From NCBI RefSeq assembly GCF_002023715.1, contig NZ_MAHX01000002.1, positions 124,001 through 188,000 on the forward strand: a stretch of DNA of 64,000 nt, in the 5' to 3' direction. Origin of the DNA: Elizabethkingia occulta (GTDB lineage: Bacteria; Bacteroidota; Bacteroidia; Flavobacteriales; Weeksellaceae). The notes under the pieces were generated by a model. That model had not been told where the DNA came from and made no database searches. It saw only the letters and a program-made list of their open reading frames with translations. This document shows, one piece after another, positions 26,281-35,471 of this stretch. Positions within the stretch are counted from its first letter, which is position 1. The number at the start of each line of letters is the position of its first letter. Made by a program: the position numbers and the translations under genes.

Positions 26281-27957
26281 ATGGAGACAGTTCAATCTCA
26301 GTCGAAGCATCCTAAAGGGTTGTGGGTATTGTTCGGCACAGAAATGTGGGAACGTTTTAACTTCTACGGAATGCGTGCGTTACTAACGCTTTTTATGATC
26401 AATTCACTTGGAATTATCGAATCTGATACTTCTATTATCTATGGTGGTTTCTTGGCATTATGCTACTTAACTCCGATGTTGGGAGGTTTTATTGCAGACA
26501 GATATCTTGGAAACCGAAACTGTATTATTCTTGGAGGATCTTTAATGGCTATTGGTCAATTTGTATTGTTTAGCAGTGCATCATTATTTGGAAGTAGCCT
26601 TGAAACCGCTAAAGCTTTACTTTGGGTAGCTTTAGGAATTATCATATTTGGAAATGGTTTCTTTAAACCGAATATTTCTTCAATGGTAGGAAGTCTTTAT
26701 CCAAAACAGGAGAAAAGTAAATTAGATTCAGCCTTTACTATTTTCTATATGGGGATCAACTTAGGAGCTTTCCTTGGTCAGTTAATCTGTCCATTATTAG
26801 GTGATGTTAAAAGTGTAGACGGAGTAAGAGATATTCATGCTTTCAAATGGGGCTTTTTAGCTGCGTCGGTTGCTATGATGTTAGGAACAGTATTGTTTTT
26901 CTTTCTTAAAAATAAATATGTTGTAACACCTGAAGGAAGAGCTATCGGAGGATTACCTAAAAATAATACTGCAGAAGATTTTGAAGAAGGAGAGGCTCAA
27001 TCAGCTAAATTTTCTTCTAAAGCTATTGTAGGTGCTGTTATAGCATTTATAGCATTAGGATTAGTATTCCATTTCTTAGCAGGACAAAATGCAGTATATT
27101 CATTGGTTTATGCAGCGGGTCTTACTTTGGCGGGACTTATTATTTCTGATACTTCAATTACAAAGATTGAAAGAGACCGTATACTTGTAATTTACGTAGT
27201 TTCTTTCTTTATTATATTTTTCTGGGCTGCGTTTGAGCAAGCTGGATCTTCATTGACCTTTATTGCAGATAACCAGACTGATCGTAACTTCTTTGGCTGG
27301 AATATGCCACCATCTATGGTACAAATCTTTAATGGTCTATTTATAGTGGTATTAGCAGTTCCTTTCAGTTTGTTATGGGATAAATTAAGAGGTGCTGGTA
27401 AAGAACCTGTTTCTCCATTTAAGCAGGCGATAGGATTAGTTGTTATTGCATTAAGTTATTTTATTATCGCTCATAATGTTAAAGATCTTGGTAATAGCGG
27501 TCTTTTAGCAATTAAGTGGCTTATTTTATTATATTTCTTACAGACTTGTGGGGAGCTTTGTTTGTCACCAATTGGTCTTTCTTTGGTAGGAAAATTGGCA
27601 CCTAAGAGATTTTCTTCATTACTATATGGTGTATTCTTCATTTCCAATGCTGCAGGTTATGCATTAGCAGGAACACTAGGTTCTATTATGCCAGCAACAG
27701 GAGATAAATTTAAAAAAGCACAAGAATTAGGAATTAATCTTCAGGATGTTCTGGATAAAAAAGTAACTCTTACAACACAACAAGCAGAGCTGTTGACTAA
27801 AAATCAAATTCCTTTGGCAAATCATGTTTTTGCAGGATTTGAGATCCATAATCTTTACGAATTCTTTATGGTATTCGTTGTATTATGTGGTATCGCAGGT
27901 ATTCTTTTAGCACTTATTTCTCCAAAGCTGAAGAAAATGATGCACGGAATCAACTAG
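26281..27957 (+). CDS. POT/PTR2 family peptide:H+ symporter (second of three)
   Basis: The 558-residue carrier has the same signatures as its neighbour: HPKGLWVLFGTEMWERFNFYG with ExxER, FYMGINLGAFLG and CGELCLSPIGLS. A soluble insert of about 60 residues (about 480-530) lies before the last helix, unlike the first copy, whose insert sits earlier. Its own terminators on both sides suggest separate transcription. Sequence differences between the three copies look large enough for different peptide preferences, but that is inference. Confidence 0.94.
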   Translation: METVQSQSKHPKGLWVLFGTEMWERFNFYGMRALLTLFMINSLGIIESDTSIIYGGFLALCYLTPMLGGFIADRYLGNRNCIILGGSLMAIGQFVLFSSASLFGSSLETAKALLWVALGIIIFGNGFFKPNISSMVGSLYPKQEKSKLDSAFTIFYMGINLGAFLGQLICPLLGDVKSVDGVRDIHAFKWGFLAASVAMMLGTVLFFFLKNKYVVTPEGRAIGGLPKNNTAEDFEEGEAQSAKFSSKAIVGAVIAFIALGLVFHFLAGQNAVYSLVYAAGLTLAGLIISDTSITKIERDRILVIYVVSFFIIFFWAAFEQAGSSLTFIADNQTDRNFFGWNMPPSMVQIFNGLFIVVLAVPFSLLWDKLRGAGKEPVSPFKQAIGLVVIALSYFIIAHNVKDLGNSGLLAIKWLILLYFLQTCGELCLSPIGLSLVGKLAPKRFSSLLYGVFFISNAAGYALAGTLGSIMPATGDKFKKAQELGINLQDVLDKKVTLTTQQAELLTKNQIPLANHVFAGFEIHNLYEFFMVFVVLCGIAGILLALISPKLKKMMHGIN

Positions 27958-27980
27958 TTAAAATAAAAAAATACAATAAT

Positions 27981-28008
27981 AAAACCTCTGCTATGTCAGA
28001 GGTTTTTT
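27981..28008 (+). terminator. Rho-independent terminator after the second POT gene
   Basis: A 10-bp perfect stem (27981-27990 with 27997-28006, loop CTATGT) runs into TTTTTT. It lies 23 nt after the stop. Confidence 0.88.
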
Positions 28009-28078
28009 CGTAATTTAGTCAGATTGTTTTTTCTCAAAAAAACAATTTCACGGAGATTAATTAAATATGTAATGATTA

Positions 28079-29593
28079 ATGAGTTTAACATTAGAGCAAA
28101 TTCAGGATTTTAAAGGCAAATATCCAAGACAGATCTGGAGTCTTTTCTTTTCTGAAATGTGGGAACGTTTTTGTTTCTACGGAATGAGGGGAATGTTGGT
28201 GTTTTTTATGATTCACCAGTTAAATTTTGCAGAGGTGCAGGCTAACCTTCAATATGGAGCTACACAGGCTTTTGTATATGCGTTTACATTTGTAGGCGGA
28301 CTTTTTGCGGATAAAATATTAGGTTTCCGCAAATCTTTATTCTGGGGAGGTTCTTTAATGATTGTAGGAAGCGTCCTTCTGGCAATAGATCCTCACAAAT
28401 TTTTCTTTTTCGGTCTGGCCTTTATTATTATTGGTACAGGATTTTTCAAACCGAATATCTCCACAATGGTAGGAGAACTTTATAAAGAGGGAGACCATCG
28501 TACTGACGCCGGTTTCTCTTTGTTTTATGCAGGAATTAATCTTGGTGCTTTTCTTGGAGGCTATATATGTGTAGCTATTGGAAAAGGCTATATGCTATCC
28601 TCCGTAATCGAAGAACCACACCGTTGGAATGTAGCCTTCGGACTGGCAGCAGTAGGAATGTTGGTCAGTCTTATTAACTTTAATTTTACAAAACGCCGTT
28701 TAGGTCCCATTGGATTACAACCGGGACACCCTGACGCAATAGTAAAATCAAAACCATTACCTAAGTGGTCTGAATACGCTGTGTACGCTGGTACATTATT
28801 GTTTATTCCTTTGATTCAGATCATGGTTTCCAAAACTGAGTATACTGATTATTTTATGTATACAATCGGACCATTGACATTACTTTATCTTTTCTATGAA
28901 ATGACAAAAGTAACTGCTAAAGAAAGAATGAAACTAATCGCAGCTTTAGTATTTATTCTGTTCTCTATTATATTCTGGGGTATCTATGAGCAGAGTGGAG
29001 GTTCACTAAGTATTTTTGCAGCGAAGAATCTGAACGATTCGTTATTAGGTGTTACTGTTGACCCTAATGGGGTAAATAATTCGGGGGGAGCTTTCTTTAT
29101 TATTCTGTTAGCACCTTTGTTCGGATTATTATGGCTATGGTTAGGGAAAAAGAAATTTGAACCTAATACAATTATTAAATTTGGTTTAGGTTTTATATTT
29201 TTAGGATTAGGATACTACGTATTATTTGCGACAAGATTCTTTTCTGTAAATGGTATTTCGTCACTTAATATTTTTACTTTGGCAATGCTGGTTATTACCT
29301 TCGGAGAGCTTTGTTTGTCACCGATTGGACTGTCTATTATGACGAAATTGTCTCCGGCAAGACTACAGGGGATTATGATGGGAATGTGGTTTTTGGCCTC
29401 TGCCTATGGACAGTATGTAGCTGGACTTATTGGTGCAGGATTGGCGCAGGCTAAAGAGAATGCAGCACCGGCTGAATCAATGTTGACTTATACAGAAGGT
29501 TATAAAATGTTGGGGATCTATGCATTAATAGCCGGAGTGGTATTGATTTTGATATCGCCTGTGGTGAAAAAATTAATGCAGGAAGTGCGTTAA
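28079..29593 (+). CDS. POT/PTR2 family peptide:H+ symporter (third of three)
   Basis: The 504-residue carrier is the shortest of the three. It begins FKGKYPRQIWSLFFSEMWERF (ExxER motif) and contains FYAGINLGAFLGGY and FGELCLSPIGLS. The lysine after the first conserved position is preserved only partly (KYPRQ instead of KHPKG). About 12-14 helices with no large insert. The thioredoxin-like gene starts 32 bp downstream with no terminator between, so the two probably form one transcript. Confidence 0.94.
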   Translation: MSLTLEQIQDFKGKYPRQIWSLFFSEMWERFCFYGMRGMLVFFMIHQLNFAEVQANLQYGATQAFVYAFTFVGGLFADKILGFRKSLFWGGSLMIVGSVLLAIDPHKFFFFGLAFIIIGTGFFKPNISTMVGELYKEGDHRTDAGFSLFYAGINLGAFLGGYICVAIGKGYMLSSVIEEPHRWNVAFGLAAVGMLVSLINFNFTKRRLGPIGLQPGHPDAIVKSKPLPKWSEYAVYAGTLLFIPLIQIMVSKTEYTDYFMYTIGPLTLLYLFYEMTKVTAKERMKLIAALVFILFSIIFWGIYEQSGGSLSIFAAKNLNDSLLGVTVDPNGVNNSGGAFFIILLAPLFGLLWLWLGKKKFEPNTIIKFGLGFIFLGLGYYVLFATRFFSVNGISSLNIFTLAMLVITFGELCLSPIGLSIMTKLSPARLQGIMMGMWFLASAYGQYVAGLIGAGLAQAKENAAPAESMLTYTEGYKMLGIYALIAGVVLILISPVVKKLMQEVR

Positions 29594-29625
29594 TATATTC
29601 ATAACAATGCCTAAATTTGAATAAG

Positions 29626-30159
29626 ATGAAGAGAATAATTTTATTTTTCAGTGTACTTTTTATAAGCTTTGGATATAGTCAGGTTAAATGGATGACTATG
29701 ACAGATGCTATGGATGCTATGAAGAAAAAGCCTAAGAAGATTTTGATTGACTTTTATGCTGACTGGTGCGGGCCTTGTAAAATGATGGACAATCAGACTT
29801 ATACAAATCCGATTATTTCTAAATTTATCAACGATAACTTTTATCCGGTAAAATTCAATGCAGAGGGAAAGGAGAAACTGTTTTTTAATGGTAGAGATTT
29901 TGACAATCCTAACTTTAAAAAAACGCCGGGTAGAGGAGTGCAACATGAGTTTGCAAGATTCATGAATATATACTCTTACCCATCTACAGTTTTTATGGAC
30001 GAAGATTATATGCAGATTACAAATCTTATGGGGTTCTTTACTCCGAAAGAAATGGAACCATATCTGAGCCTTATTTCTACAGAAGCTTATAAAACGATAA
30101 AGACGAGAGATGAATGGGATAAATTTCAGTCAAAGTTTAAATCAAAAATAAAAGAATAA
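29626..30159 (+). CDS. Exported thioredoxin-like protein
   Basis: From ATG 29626 (a TTG at 29617 is unlikely) the product is 177 residues with a signal peptide (ending FGYSQ). The thioredoxin fold starts at about residue 20 and holds the active site DWCGPCKM (C48, C51). The cis-Pro loop is YPSTVFMD. An insert GRDFDNPNFKKTPGRG separates the helix after the active site from the next strand. It is probably a periplasmic disulfide reductase. It shares a transcript with the third POT gene; a functional link to peptide uptake is not evident. Confidence 0.88.
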   Translation: MKRIILFFSVLFISFGYSQVKWMTMTDAMDAMKKKPKKILIDFYADWCGPCKMMDNQTYTNPIISKFINDNFYPVKFNAEGKEKLFFNGRDFDNPNFKKTPGRGVQHEFARFMNIYSYPSTVFMDEDYMQITNLMGFFTPKEMEPYLSLISTEAYKTIKTRDEWDKFQSKFKSKIKE

Positions 30160-30176
30160 AATAACTCCTATCAGAT

Positions 30177-30206
30177 TTGTAGTATTTTAGATTTTTTATA
30201 TCTTTG
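30177..30206 (+). promoter_or_regulatory. Bacteroidota promoter driving the SAM riboswitch and TonB receptor
   Basis: TTG at 30177-30179 and TATCTTTG at 30199-30206 are separated by 19 nt, the best match to the TTG/TAnnTTTG consensus in the window. Transcription would begin just after 30210, about 25 nt before the riboswitch. Confidence 0.75.
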
Positions 30207-30233
30207 TACCGAAATTATTTCACAGAATTAATA

Positions 30234-30327
30234 GCTTATTAAGAAAGACAGAGGGAACTGAACCGATGAAGTCTTAACAACCTGCTGAAAGGTAAGGTGT
30301 TACATTCAGCCGAAAGGGAAAATAAGT
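30234..30327 (+). promoter_or_regulatory. SAM-I (S-box) riboswitch
   Basis: Closing helix P1 pairs CTTATT (30235-30240) with AATAAG (30321-30326). Inside are the conserved S-box pieces in order: AAGA after P1, GAGGGAACTGAACCGATGAAG (a variant of GAGGGACTGGCCCGATGAAA), CAACCTGC, then GGTGTTACATTCAGC (consensus GGTGCTAATTCCTGC). A terminator hairpin follows at 30345 and the coding start at 30393. This layout shuts off the gene when S-adenosylmethionine is plentiful. The match was made by eye, not with a covariance model. Confidence 0.88.
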
Positions 30328-30344
30328 AAAGATATAATGCAATG

Positions 30345-30373
30345 CCTCATTAGCTTTACTAATGAGGTTTTTT
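30345..30373 (+). terminator. Attenuator hairpin of the SAM riboswitch
   Basis: A perfect 9-bp stem (30345-30353 with 30359-30367, 5-nt loop) followed by six T ends 19 nt before the TonB receptor start. This is the expected expression platform. An alternative antiterminator pairing with the riboswitch 3' side was not worked out. Confidence 0.82.
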
Positions 30374-30392
30374 AATCCAAAAATATTAGAAT

Positions 30393-33155
30393 ATGATAAA
30401 GAAAAACATTTTGATTGAAAAAAAATCCAGAGTTGTACTTACAGCTTCTGTTCTGTTTTTTGCCGGTTTTGGACAAGTATATGGACAGGAAACAAAAAAA
30501 GACAGCCTTAAAGATAAAAATATTGACGAGGTTGTTATTGTAGGTTCACGTTCCGGAGGGCGCTCTAAGGCAGATAGCCCGGTTCCGGTGGATGTTTTCA
30601 ATCTTAAAGAAACATCTTTAGTACTACCACAAACCAATATTAACCAGATTCTTAATGCTGTAGCGCCATCTTTTACATCTACAGTACAAACCAATGCGGA
30701 CGGTACAGATCATTTGGATCCTGCACAGTTAAGAGGCTTAGGGCCAGATCAGGTTTTAGTACTGGTAAATGGTAAGAGAAGACATACTTCAGCCTTAATC
30801 AACGTAAATGGTTCTCCCGGAAGAGGTACTGTAGGTACTGACCTTAATGCTATTCCGTCTTTTGCTTTAAGCAGAATCGAGGTATTGCGTGATGGTGCTT
30901 CTGCACAATATGGATCCGATGCTATCGCAGGGGTTATGAACTTACAGTTAAAAAGAGATACAGGGAAACTTACAGGCCAGGTTAGCTATGGTGGATATCT
31001 AACAGATGCAGCAAAGAATCATACAGGTAACTGGGACGGAGACCAGATCCAGGTAGATTTAAACTATGGTGCTAAAGTAGGTAAAAAAGGAGGATTTGTT
31101 AATGTTACTTTTTCTTCCCAATACCGTAACCCAACCTTCAGAGCAGGAGTTGAAAGCGGGAATATCTACAATGCTTATAATGCTATTGAAAAGAGAGCTG
31201 CTGAAGGTGGTGTCAATCTCTCTTCATATTTTTCCAATATCAACCAGATTAAAGGTACACCGAATGAACAACAGTTTGTAGGACTAGTTCACCAATATGC
31301 ACAAAAGGTAGGTTATTTTGATAATGCCTATCAACAGCAAATTCAAAACGCTAATACTATTACTGCACTTCAAGGTTTATTGGGAGGTAATTACACCGAT
31401 CAGGAATTAGCATACAGAGGGCAGGATAGACGTGATTTTAATATGTGGGTAGGTCAGTCCAAACTGAATAATAATCAGATTTTTGTGAATGCTGAAATCC
31501 CGTTAAATGATACCTGGAAAGTATATACATTTGGCGGTTACGGTTACAGATATGGAACCTCTGGTGGTTTTTACAGAAGGCCTAATCAGTCCAGAACATT
31601 CACAGGACTTTATTTAGATGGTTATCTGCCTAAGATTAATACAGATATTCATGATGTATCACTTTCTGCAGGTGTAAAGGGAACATGGGATGGTTGGAAT
31701 GTAGATTTTAGTAATACATTCGGGCAAAATGCTTTCAATTATACCATTAATAATACGGGTAATACCAGTTTAAGATTTAATTCCCCAAGTACTTTTAATG
31801 CCGGAGGCCTTAGATTTTTGCAGAATACAATTAATCTGGACTTTAGTAAAAAGTTTGATGTTTTTGACGGATTAAACTTTGCTTTTGGAGGTGAGCAGAG
31901 ACATGAAAACTTCCAGATTACTCCGGGAGATCCTACTTCTTATCTAACTTATGATGTTAATGGAAATCCGGTTACTGATTTTGCAAATCAGGTAAGACCA
32001 ACAGATTTCTTTGGAAATGCATTGCCTGGAGGGTCACAGGTATTTGCAGGATTCAGGGATGTGAATGCTGTAAAAAAGAGTCGAAATTCTTATGCGGCTT
32101 ATGCAGATGCGGAAGTTAACTTTACCAATTGGTTGTTGGTGGACGGAGCTGTACGTTATGAAAATTATTCAGATTTTGGGAATACAGTTAATTTCAAATT
32201 AGCTTCCCGTATAAAATTAACAAAGGATCTTAATTTCAGATTTGCAGGATCTACAGGATTCCGTGCACCATCTATTCACCAGATCTACTATAATACAACA
32301 TCTACCTTATATACTAATGGACAATTATTGGAGGTAGGAACATTTAGCAATGATTCAAAAGTTGCAGGACTTGTAGGTATTCCAAAGTTAAAGCAGGAAA
32401 CATCACAGTCAGTAAGCGCAGGATTTACTTATAAAATTCCGGCCTTAAACCTGAATATTACAGCTGATGGTTACTGGATTAAAGTAAAGAACAGAATTGT
32501 ATTAACAGGACAATTCACTAGGCCTGCTAACCCATCCACTCCTGCCCAGATTGAATTACAACAAGCTTTTGATGCTGCAGGTGTAAATGCAGCACAGTTC
32601 TTTGCTAATGCTATTGATACAGAAACCCGTGGGGTAGATGTTGTAATCAGTCATAACTATAAAACAGCAGGTTTCTCTTTGAAAAATGATTTTGCTATAA
32701 ATCTTAATAAAACAAAAAGAGTCGGAGATATTCATTCATCAGATTTATTGCATAATGCAGGATTAGATAATGTGTATTTTTCTGAAAACTCCAGAATTTA
32801 TCTGGAAGAAGCGGTGCCAAGAGTAAAAGCTAGTCTTGCACATACTTTACAATTTGGTAAGCTAGATGTGTATGTAAGAAATACTTATTATGGTAAGGTT
32901 ACAGGAGCAGATGTAATTGTACAACCAAATACTCACCAGATTATGTCTGATAGAGTAATTACAGATCTGTCAGTAGCTTATGGATTTAGTAAAAATATTA
33001 GTTTGACATTGGGAGCTAACAATGTATTTGATGTTTATCCTTCCAGAAACCTTCCGGTATCATCTAACAACGATCAGTTTGTATATACCAGATCCACATC
33101 GCAGTTCGGAATGAACGGACGCTATGTGTTTACAAGACTTAATTTTAATTTCTAA
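30393..33155 (+). CDS. TonB-dependent outer-membrane receptor under SAM-I control
   Basis: The 920-residue protein has a long basic n-region and a signal ending QVYGQ. A probable TonB box is IDEVVIVGSR; the plug domain follows (NINQILNAVAPS, RGLGPDQVLVLVNGKRRHTS, RIEVLRDGASAQYGSDAIAG), then a 22-strand-type barrel ending in FNF. No carboxypeptidase-regulatory domain and no SusD partner are present. With a SAM-I riboswitch and attenuator in front, it should be made when methionine or SAM is low, so it may import methionine, a methionine peptide, or another sulfur compound or cofactor. The cargo is inference. Confidence 0.93.
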   Translation: MIKKNILIEKKSRVVLTASVLFFAGFGQVYGQETKKDSLKDKNIDEVVIVGSRSGGRSKADSPVPVDVFNLKETSLVLPQTNINQILNAVAPSFTSTVQTNADGTDHLDPAQLRGLGPDQVLVLVNGKRRHTSALINVNGSPGRGTVGTDLNAIPSFALSRIEVLRDGASAQYGSDAIAGVMNLQLKRDTGKLTGQVSYGGYLTDAAKNHTGNWDGDQIQVDLNYGAKVGKKGGFVNVTFSSQYRNPTFRAGVESGNIYNAYNAIEKRAAEGGVNLSSYFSNINQIKGTPNEQQFVGLVHQYAQKVGYFDNAYQQQIQNANTITALQGLLGGNYTDQELAYRGQDRRDFNMWVGQSKLNNNQIFVNAEIPLNDTWKVYTFGGYGYRYGTSGGFYRRPNQSRTFTGLYLDGYLPKINTDIHDVSLSAGVKGTWDGWNVDFSNTFGQNAFNYTINNTGNTSLRFNSPSTFNAGGLRFLQNTINLDFSKKFDVFDGLNFAFGGEQRHENFQITPGDPTSYLTYDVNGNPVTDFANQVRPTDFFGNALPGGSQVFAGFRDVNAVKKSRNSYAAYADAEVNFTNWLLVDGAVRYENYSDFGNTVNFKLASRIKLTKDLNFRFAGSTGFRAPSIHQIYYNTTSTLYTNGQLLEVGTFSNDSKVAGLVGIPKLKQETSQSVSAGFTYKIPALNLNITADGYWIKVKNRIVLTGQFTRPANPSTPAQIELQQAFDAAGVNAAQFFANAIDTETRGVDVVISHNYKTAGFSLKNDFAINLNKTKRVGDIHSSDLLHNAGLDNVYFSENSRIYLEEAVPRVKASLAHTLQFGKLDVYVRNTYYGKVTGADVIVQPNTHQIMSDRVITDLSVAYGFSKNISLTLGANNVFDVYPSRNLPVSSNNDQFVYTRSTSQFGMNGRYVFTRLNFNF

Positions 33156-33166
33156 TTGATACATTA

Positions 33167-33197
33167 AAAACCTGCATCAGATGCTGATGCGGGTTTT
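33167..33197. terminator. Bidirectional terminator between TonB receptor and DUF2071 gene
   Basis: Arms 33167-33180 and 33184-33197 form a 14-bp stem with one G-U pair and an ATG loop, with A-rich and T-rich flanks on opposite sides. Confidence 0.85.
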
Positions 33198-33206
33198 ATT
33201 TTAAAT

Positions 33207-33932
33207 CTAATCCAGGATTTCTGCTTTCCAGGAAAGTACTCTTACTCCGGGTGAGTAATGGCAGGCTGTAACATTTTCGGCATTTAAATTAATTGCCTCA
33301 AAACCATAATTTAAAGATAAATCTGAATAATTAACATAATGCAATGGCCATTCTGCATGATGTATCTCGTACCTTAAGGTTTTCTGATCTTTGATAAGAT
33401 ATAAACAATATCTCTCAGTTAACCATAAATCGAAAGCTGTTTTGTTCTCTATTTTTTCACGAGGCTCAAAGTTTGCTACGAGAGCGAATTTCTTTTTTGT
33501 ATTTATATTGCTATAACTTATAGTACTGCGTTTGATCTCGGATTTTTCATAGGGTAATCCTGATAATGTTTTTGCGACAAAGGCGGAAATTTGTTTTTCT
33601 GCTTCAATATTAAGGAAATATACACCCTGCTTATCATTATTGTTGATATAAGTCCGGACATTTATTTCATAGAAATCTGAAATAAAACCCACTGAAGGAA
33701 GATTTCTTGGACGTATTTTTTCCATCTTAAAAGCCACAACTGAGATATAATATTTGCCTTCGAAACTGTCAATATTTAAATTTTCAGGAACAAGTTTCCT
33801 AAGTATATTGAAGTCCACTTCAAAATGTAAGAATAAAGCATCATTCCACTCCTGATAATATTGCCATTTTCCCATTGGCAGTTTCCAGGGTCTGTGATGT
33901 GTATCTGCTATTAAGTTTTGAATATGATTCAT
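33207..33932 (-). CDS. DUF2071 (YqjF-like) protein
   Basis: This 241-residue cytosolic protein matches DUF2071/YqjF: HRPWKLPMGKWQYYQEWNDALFLHFEVD at the start, the central FYEINVRTYI and the C-terminal CHYSPGVRVLSWKAEIL. The fold is a lipocalin-like or acetoacetate-decarboxylase-like beta barrel; the function is unknown. It lies downstream of cca on the same strand, but a strong terminator separates them, so it is probably a separate gene. Confidence 0.88.
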   Translation of the reverse strand: MNHIQNLIADTHHRPWKLPMGKWQYYQEWNDALFLHFEVDFNILRKLVPENLNIDSFEGKYYISVVAFKMEKIRPRNLPSVGFISDFYEINVRTYINNNDKQGVYFLNIEAEKQISAFVAKTLSGLPYEKSEIKRSTISYSNINTKKKFALVANFEPREKIENKTAFDLWLTERYCLYLIKDQKTLRYEIHHAEWPLHYVNYSDLSLNYGFEAINLNAENVTACHYSPGVRVLSWKAEILD

Positions 33933-33996
33933 TGAGAGTATCTTTTAATTAGGATAATCTATGTATGATAATTAGTTTTCCTAAAATATCAACAAA

Positions 33997-34028
33997 ATAA
34001 AGCGTTTCAAATTTCTGAAACGCTTTAT
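33997..34028 (-). terminator. Rho-independent terminator after cca
   Basis: A perfect 13-bp stem (33997-34009 with 34016-34028) lies 5 nt past the cca stop. On the minus strand it is followed by TTTTGTT. Confidence 0.87.
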
Positions 34029-34032
34029 CTGT

Positions 34033-35457
34033 TTACTTTTTTATTTCAACACCTATCAGTGAGGCTTGCTCTATAACAAAATTTCTGGCAGCTTCTTTTT
34101 CGTTCGGAATTTCACCCTCCAGAATAGCTTCTTTTACTTTTTCTTTCAGAATACCAATTTCCTTACCGGGTTTTAAAGAAAACATTTCCATAATTTCTTC
34201 TCCGGAGATAGGAGGCTGAAAATTACGTACATGATCTTTCTCCTCAACTTCCTTTATTTTTTGTTCTACATACTCAAAATTTTTCTTGAAACGTTTCTGT
34301 TTGCTCGAATTTTTAGTCGTAATATCAGCTTTACATAAGGTGAAAAGATCTTCAAGATCTTTTCCTGCATCAAAGAGAAGCCTTCTTAATGCACTATCCG
34401 ATGTATCATCTGTAATAAGGGCAATAGGGCGGGAGGATAATTTTACCATTTTCTGCACATATTTCATTTCAGGACCTAACGGAAGTTTCAGTCTCTGGAA
34501 TAGTGTTTTTACCATTTTAGAACCTAAAAACTCATGACCATGGAAAGACCATCCCTGTTCAGGCGTAAATTTCTTGGTAGGTGCTTTCCCTACATCGTGA
34601 AGTAAAGCAGCCCAACGCAGCCATAGATTGTCTGTATTTACAGAAATATTGTCTACAACTTCTAATGTATGGTAGAAATTGTCTTTATGGGTTTGACCTT
34701 CTTTTTCTTCAATTCCTTTAAGAGCCGTAATTTCAGGAAGAATAATATCAAAAAGCCCTGTTTTTTCCAGAATACTTAGCCCAGTAGATGGCTTTTCAGA
34801 TAACATTATTTTATTGAACTCCGTCATAATGCGTTCCATAGATACAATTTCTATACGCTTAGCCTCCTGCTTAATAGCTTTTAATGACTTTTCTTCGATC
34901 TTGAAATTAAGTGTAGATGCAAATCTTACAGCACGCATCATACGCAAAGGATCATCGGAATAAGTTTGTACAGGCTCCAAAGGAGTACGCAGAATTTTAT
35001 CGCTTATGTCCTGCATTCCGTTGAAAGGATCAATCAGCTCTCCGAAATTTTCCTTTCCCAGAGATATTGCCATTGCATTAATGGTAAAGTCCCGACGTTT
35101 CTGGTCATCTTCTAAAGTCCCGATTTCTACTTCCGGATTACGGCTGTTTTCAGTATAACTTTCTTTACGTGCCCCAACAAATTCCAGATCGAGATTCTGA
35201 TGCTTGATCATAGCTGTACCATAGGTTTTGAATATGGAAACCTTAGGTTTGGGATTGATATTTTCTGCTACGGTTTCTGCAAGTTTAATTCCGCTGCTTT
35301 CCGTTACAAAGTCAATATCTGTTGGTTCCTTGCGTTGCATAAGCAAATCACGAACGTATCCCCCTACAATATAAGCGGATTGCGCATTTTTTTCTGCAGC
35401 CTCAGAGACCAGTTTGAATATTTTTAAGTGTTTATTTTGGTTAAGATTGATCTTCAA
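34033..35457 (-). CDS. cca: CCA tRNA nucleotidyltransferase with HD domain
   Basis: The 474-residue product has the class II nucleotidyltransferase head (GGYVRD at 32-37, metal ligands in TDIDF, D47 and D49), the DDPLRMMRAVRFAS signature and an HD domain (LLHDVGKAPTKKF, H287 and D288). It adds or repairs the 3' CCA of tRNAs in the cytosol. It is the last gene of a five-gene minus-strand run and starts 14 bp after tsaC. The HD half is the kind found in many Bacteroidota homologues; poly(A) polymerase activity cannot be excluded. Confidence 0.92.
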   Translation of the reverse strand: MKINLNQNKHLKIFKLVSEAAEKNAQSAYIVGGYVRDLLMQRKEPTDIDFVTESSGIKLAETVAENINPKPKVSIFKTYGTAMIKHQNLDLEFVGARKESYTENSRNPEVEIGTLEDDQKRRDFTINAMAISLGKENFGELIDPFNGMQDISDKILRTPLEPVQTYSDDPLRMMRAVRFASTLNFKIEEKSLKAIKQEAKRIEIVSMERIMTEFNKIMLSEKPSTGLSILEKTGLFDIILPEITALKGIEEKEGQTHKDNFYHTLEVVDNISVNTDNLWLRWAALLHDVGKAPTKKFTPEQGWSFHGHEFLGSKMVKTLFQRLKLPLGPEMKYVQKMVKLSSRPIALITDDTSDSALRRLLFDAGKDLEDLFTLCKADITTKNSSKQKRFKKNFEYVEQKIKEVEEKDHVRNFQPPISGEEIMEMFSLKPGKEIGILKEKVKEAILEGEIPNEKEAARNFVIEQASLIGVEIKK

Positions 35458-35471
35458 AATATATCTTTTCG

